From a bacterium (GTDB taxonomy: Bacteria > Hydrogenedentota > Hydrogenedentia > Hydrogenedentiales > SLHB01), in the NCBI GenBank assembly GCA_024231375.1, contig JAAEQP010000768.1, forward strand, positions 1-9,854: a stretch of DNA of 9,854 nucleotides, read 5' to 3'. Numbering within the stretch: the first letter of the stretch is position 1; every line of letters begins with the position of its first letter. A program made the position numbers and the translations under genes. The notes below the pieces were generated by a model. It was not told where the DNA came from. It saw only the letters and a program-made list of their open reading frames with translations, and did not search any database. Below, piece after piece: positions 7,401-9,854 of the stretch.

Positions 7401-9660
7401 GACCCTGGTGGGCGGCGATTCGGCCACCTTCATCGCGGACGGTCTGTTCCGGAATGCGCACAACGCGCCCGGCGCGGGGCCCCCGCTCATGAACGGCTCC
7501 CCAGTCACGATGCACCTGACCGGTAAGAACCTCGACAGCCAGACACCGCAGCAGTTTGGGCCACCTCCGGCATCGCGTCCGCCGGTGGCTCTGGCCACGG
7601 GTTGGGCTTCGCTGGCGTTGACCGGTGGCGCCTTGGCGGTCGACGGCGTCCTGGGCGCGGGCGCCTATCCGCTGGGCAACGACTTGGCCCGTATCGTGGA
7701 CGACACGGCGGTCCAGTTTGAGTTGCGCGACAACGTAAACGGTCAACTGGCGGATGTGCTGGGCCAGATTGACGTGACCAGCCTGACCGATTGGACGGGC
7801 CAGACAACAGCGACCGGCATCACGGGCGCCATGACGACGATCATCGGTGCTCTGGCGCCTTCCGAAGGCAACGCCGTCGGCCTGGCCACGGGCGAGTTCA
7901 CGGGCGCTCCGCCCGAGGACTTGGCGGTGGTCACGGGAGACGCGGCAGGGAACTCCATCAAGCTCACGATCTTCCCGGGCCTTGTCACAGGCGGGTACGA
8001 CTTGGTGACGGCATACTCCACCGCCATCGGCAACCTTGGGAACTGCCTGACGACTCCGGGTGCGGCCAATGTGGTCGTGGCGGATCTCGACCTGGATACC
8101 TACGACGACATCATCGTCGGTATCCCGGGGTACGACTTCATCAACAACACCGGCAACGCCGTGGGTGACGGCGGCAACATCTACATCTGGTACGGCACGG
8201 TGAACGGGATCGAGATGGCTCCGGCCCTGACCGATCTCGTCGATATCGCGGCCTCCGCCGCGGTGGGCGCCATCGGTGCTGTGGGCCTTGGCGAAGGCTT
8301 CGGCGCGGCCATCGCCGTGGGCGACCACAACGGGGACGGATTCCCGGATTTGCTGGTCGGCGCGCCCGGTACGTTGAACTCCAACCTCAACTATGGCGTG
8401 GTCTGGTACTACCAGGGCACGGGCACCAAATTGGGCAACAACCAGCCGCCGACGGGCTTGGCGCGCGAGATCGTCGGGTCCAGCTTCACCGGTGGCCTTG
8501 ACAAGCCCGACTACTTCGGGCTCGGACTGGCCTTGGGCGACTGGGACGGCGATCTCGACGACGAGATCTTCGTCGGCGCGCCCGGGTACAACGACAGCAC
8601 GGCGGGCCTGGATTCGGGTCTGGTCGTAGCGTTCTACGGCGATTCCAACGTCGATCTTGCGCAGGACTGGCAGGTGGCAGGCGCCGCGGCAGGCGCGACG
8701 GCCGGGTTCGCCACTACGGCCGACGATCTGAACGGCGATGCCATCGCCGACGTCATGGTTGGTGTGCCGCAGTTCGGCCCGAACTTCGGGCCGGCTCCGG
8801 GCACTTCGGGTTCGGTGAACGTGTTCGAAGGCCGGGCGATCGGGACTCTTCCGCTGCATCCGATTGTGCCGGACCGTACCTTTGCATGGGGCGGCACGGA
8901 CGACAATGTGGGTGTTGCCTCGGGCTTGGTGCCGATTGCCGGCACCAACGAGTTCCTCGTAACGGCGCCGACCATCGTGGCGGGAGCCCTGCCAGGCCGG
9001 GCGGCGCGCATGCAGTACGACGCGGCCACGCCGACCTTCACCATGCTTGATGCCTTCAACAAGCCGCAAGGCGTCGGCTTCATGCTGGCTGGTGAGATGT
9101 TCGGCGCGTCCACGGCCTACATCGACACGGGCTCGGGCCTCGATGTGTTCGTGGCGATTCCGGGCGCCATTGGCGGCGCGCGCGACGGGTTCGTCGCCAT
9201 CTACCCGGCCGGCGATCCCAAGTCCTACGCCAACGAAGACGGTGAACAGGCAATTCCGGACCAAACCACGATCACCTCGACGATCGTGGTGGCGGATTCG
9301 TTCACTATCGCCGACCTCAACGTGCGGTGGCACGCGGAGCACACGTCCGCGGGTGACCTGCTGATCAGCCTCCAGTCCCCGGCGGGAACGACCGTCCTTC
9401 TGGCGGCCTTGCCAGGCATACTCAACCCGAACTCAGTCGGCACGAACGTGGACGACGAAGCCAGCACGCCTCTCGGCTCGGCGGCTGCACCGTTCACGGG
9501 CAACTTCACGCCGGAAAACCCGCTCAGTGCCTTCGACGGCGAAGACGCGGCTGGAACGTGGACACTGACGGTTGAGGACGCGGTCGCCGCCGACGTAGGC
9601 ACGTTCCGCAACTGGAGCATGACGTTCAACAGTGCGGACAACACCCCGCTGGCGCCCTAA
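4477..9660 (+). CDS. Large IPT/TIG, FG-GAP propeller and P-domain lipoprotein
   Basis: Seen, 1,727 aa from the ATG: basic N-terminus, hydrophobic segment and lipobox LAGC with Cys27, so a lipid-anchored exported protein; the following Pro-Gln does not suggest inner-membrane retention. Residues about 32-970 are tandem IPT/TIG-like immunoglobulin folds, each starting at a Y-x-A-P-P type boundary and carrying N-Q-L-T-x-T-S-P and N-P-D-G-Q type strands. Residues about 970-1130 are a further, unclear unit. Residues about 1131-1564 hold seven FG-GAP-like repeats, four with Asp-rich calcium loops (e.g. DHNGDGFPD), consistent with an integrin-alpha-like seven-bladed propeller. Residues about 1593-1720 resemble a P/Homo B domain, ending in GTWTLTVED and NWSMTF. 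No protease or other catalytic domain is seen. Likely role: adhesion, matrix or cell-cell contact at the surface (inference). Start chosen by ribosome-binding-site spacing; GTG at 4474 is the alternative. A strong terminator follows, so the gene is probably monocistronic. Confidence 0.93.
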   Translation: MSIGSRIARAMGVCFVGAFLLVALAGCPQPVPPVLNSVTPPEVQGDVATLMTLVGSSFQAGAQVRFTYAGGGGVIGTVPATFVSSNQLTCTSPVVAPLAAPAPVIVVVINPDALESGAGTVIYMPRPPVITTVTPTSVSAIVPTLMTVNGTEFQTGATYVVTRTVGGAIIGSGITTFVSANQLTFTSPTLLGLTASIGVTITITNPDGQADSDTSVTYLGPPSITSVAPTQVPATIATLLTINGTDFVAGAVARFHRPDGTVIGGGTVATAFVNATQLTCTTPVDLTLTVDTPVTVEVVNPDGQETIGGFKAVGTVTYVAPPTITGVITAPVAVSGQFPATLAWPFTVTGTNLSGCTVEFDLPFTTPGTPDPATGLSYTGDTQIDATSPPDAAWTGGPQNVTLRVIDSLNQPVTTTVPFHPLPSLTSLSATTIPSTIATGPITITGQYFRDGSTVHVRFTNATPAGAAGTLIASVSATFISSTSLTFTSPVVDTPTFARQLQDEAVSVTVEGPQTQLSAPGLAATYTAPPILNQAPINATFTPDPVTSTISQNWTIAAGDNFDTTSVDVIFTRQDTSTVIGTRTITPPTDAQNVSGTTGGGTGTPTVTGLTADITVLVQVQNQDGQISVPGEQITYTAPPIISNIWKTSFLPGQQINEVGATDQTPAISRNVTIDGANFQGGATVAFGAPASAAGTAVAVPNATTITTDAPALAPGAITTDTPVTVTVTNLDGQVSAGVTVNYQAEPHITTFASFFDAAFTEPIPGNVVPSSIAGTTYFRITDAAGNYVTEPGTAPAVVFTGQVTPTTSTSTGVTVVGENELTGQPQTVTITVDELFDLVVTDEYGQPSNTLVVEFTAPPIVELFEAQLPLPGFQPDVFGSTHPVNMRLTGDNFQANAVATFYDAPAGTAFVPTTTMATLSVDDTELTGGQTPDLTGLVPTTLTNGALVVTNPDHQSSAAYGGLKIVGLPEIYAVTLVGGDSATFIADGLFRNAHNAPGAGPPLMNGSPVTMHLTGKNLDSQTPQQFGPPPASRPPVALATGWASLALTGGALAVDGVLGAGAYPLGNDLARIVDDTAVQFELRDNVNGQLADVLGQIDVTSLTDWTGQTTATGITGAMTTIIGALAPSEGNAVGLATGEFTGAPPEDLAVVTGDAAGNSIKLTIFPGLVTGGYDLVTAYSTAIGNLGNCLTTPGAANVVVADLDLDTYDDIIVGIPGYDFINNTGNAVGDGGNIYIWYGTVNGIEMAPALTDLVDIAASAAVGAIGAVGLGEGFGAAIAVGDHNGDGFPDLLVGAPGTLNSNLNYGVVWYYQGTGTKLGNNQPPTGLAREIVGSSFTGGLDKPDYFGLGLALGDWDGDLDDEIFVGAPGYNDSTAGLDSGLVVAFYGDSNVDLAQDWQVAGAAAGATAGFATTADDLNGDAIADVMVGVPQFGPNFGPAPGTSGSVNVFEGRAIGTLPLHPIVPDRTFAWGGTDDNVGVASGLVPIAGTNEFLVTAPTIVAGALPGRAARMQYDAATPTFTMLDAFNKPQGVGFMLAGEMFGASTAYIDTGSGLDVFVAIPGAIGGARDGFVAIYPAGDPKSYANEDGEQAIPDQTTITSTIVVADSFTIADLNVRWHAEHTSAGDLLISLQSPAGTTVLLAALPGILNPNSVGTNVDDEASTPLGSAAAPFTGNFTPENPLSAFDGEDAAGTWTLTVEDAVAADVGTFRNWSMTFNSADNTPLAP
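4570..7386 (+). repeat. Tandem IPT/TIG domain repeats inside the lipoprotein gene
   Basis: Protein-level repeats begin at about 4570, 4855, 5137, 5437, 5743, 6061, 6391, 6712, 7051 and 7384, each marked by a PP (or LP/EP) pair after a Tyr/Phe-containing strand. Unit lengths rise from about 94 residues in the first two to 110-113 in the last ones. The DNA is diverged, so these are old duplications at protein level rather than nucleotide repeats. The unit from 7384 is less clear. Confidence 0.7.
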
Positions 9661-9690
9661 GGCCCACGGGGATACCCCTGAGACACACCG

Positions 9691-9723
9691 CGGGCGGGAC
9701 CGGACATCCGGTCCCGCCCGTTT
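9691..9723 (+). terminator. Intrinsic terminator of the lipoprotein gene
   Basis: A perfect 13-bp GC-rich stem (CGGGCGGGACCGG, 9691-9703; CCGGTCCCGCCCG, 9708-9720) with loop ACAT is followed by TTT. It lies 31 nt after the stop codon. The T-run is short but the stem is very stable. Confidence 0.8.
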
Positions 9724-9854
9724 CATGTACTATGAGAGAGCGGAGCTGTTGAGAAAGTCTCCGTCCAGGACCTCTCAAGTGTTGCACGGCCTTCCCCTTC
9801 GTTCTGTGTGCCCCGTGGCCGTAGTCTTGAGCTCGGTGAACGGCGCACTGCGAA
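9724..9854. other. Window end without a visible gene
   Basis: No open frame, promoter or RNA gene is supported in these 131 bases. A 6-bp inverted repeat TTGAGA/TCTCAA (9749-9754 and 9773-9778) is present but short enough to be chance. Confidence 0.4.

Noticed and set aside
5308..9342. A 1,344-codon open frame antisense to the lipoprotein gene
   Set aside because: It is Arg/His/Gly-rich with no domain-like pattern and is the mirror of GC-biased codons on the plus strand. The sense frame has a lipobox, IPT units, calcium loops and a P domain.
9749..9778. TTGAGA/TCTCAA inverted repeat as an IS end or promoter
   Set aside because: Six-base arms with an 18-nt gap are expected by chance, no transposase is seen, and no -10 follows TTGAGA at suitable spacing.

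Overview
The window (9,854 bp, GC-rich apart from an AT-richer stretch near 4200-4350) looks like chromosome of a motile, diderm (Gram-negative type) bacterium. The signs are a chemoreceptor, a lipobox lipoprotein large enough to be an outer-membrane or surface protein, and Shine-Dalgarno-led starts. No rRNA or marker gene is present, so the phylum cannot be fixed. The style (IPT/TIG + FG-GAP + P-domain lipoprotein, MCP with an acidic DDDD...F tail) would fit environmental lineages such as Hydrogenedentota, Planctomycetota or Desulfobacterota-like groups, but that is a weak inference. No tRNA, CRISPR array, insertion sequence or phage gene is visible.

Layout: (1) 31-3027, minus strand: a 998-residue protein that joins an exported beta-class carbonic anhydrase, through a His/Gly-rich linker and a transmembrane hairpin, to a complete methyl-accepting chemotaxis protein. 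(2) 3028-3536: a 509-bp gap with the ribosome-binding site of that gene, a pair of mutually exclusive hairpins in its leader, a G10 tract, and a hairpin at the end of the next gene. (3) 3537-4211, minus strand: a polytopic membrane protein of the CPBP (CAAX protease/bacteriocin-processing) family with some altered motif positions, driven by an extended -10 promoter so close to the ATG that the mRNA is nearly leaderless. (4) 4212-4476: a divergent promoter region with a terminator-like hairpin in the leader of the next gene. (5) 4477-9660, plus strand: a 1,727-residue lipoprotein with about nine to ten tandem IPT/TIG-like domains, a seven-repeat FG-GAP (integrin-alpha-like) propeller and a C-terminal P/Homo B domain. 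It is followed by a strong intrinsic terminator at 9691-9723. (6) 9724-9854: no gene seen.

The three genes do not form one operon. The CPBP gene and the chemoreceptor gene share a strand but are 509 bp apart, and the lipoprotein gene is divergent. The most notable object is the carbonic anhydrase-chemoreceptor fusion, which suggests a receptor that hydrates CO2 (or dehydrates bicarbonate) in the periplasm next to its own sensor domain, i.e. CO2/bicarbonate/pH taxis. That function is inferred from architecture only.
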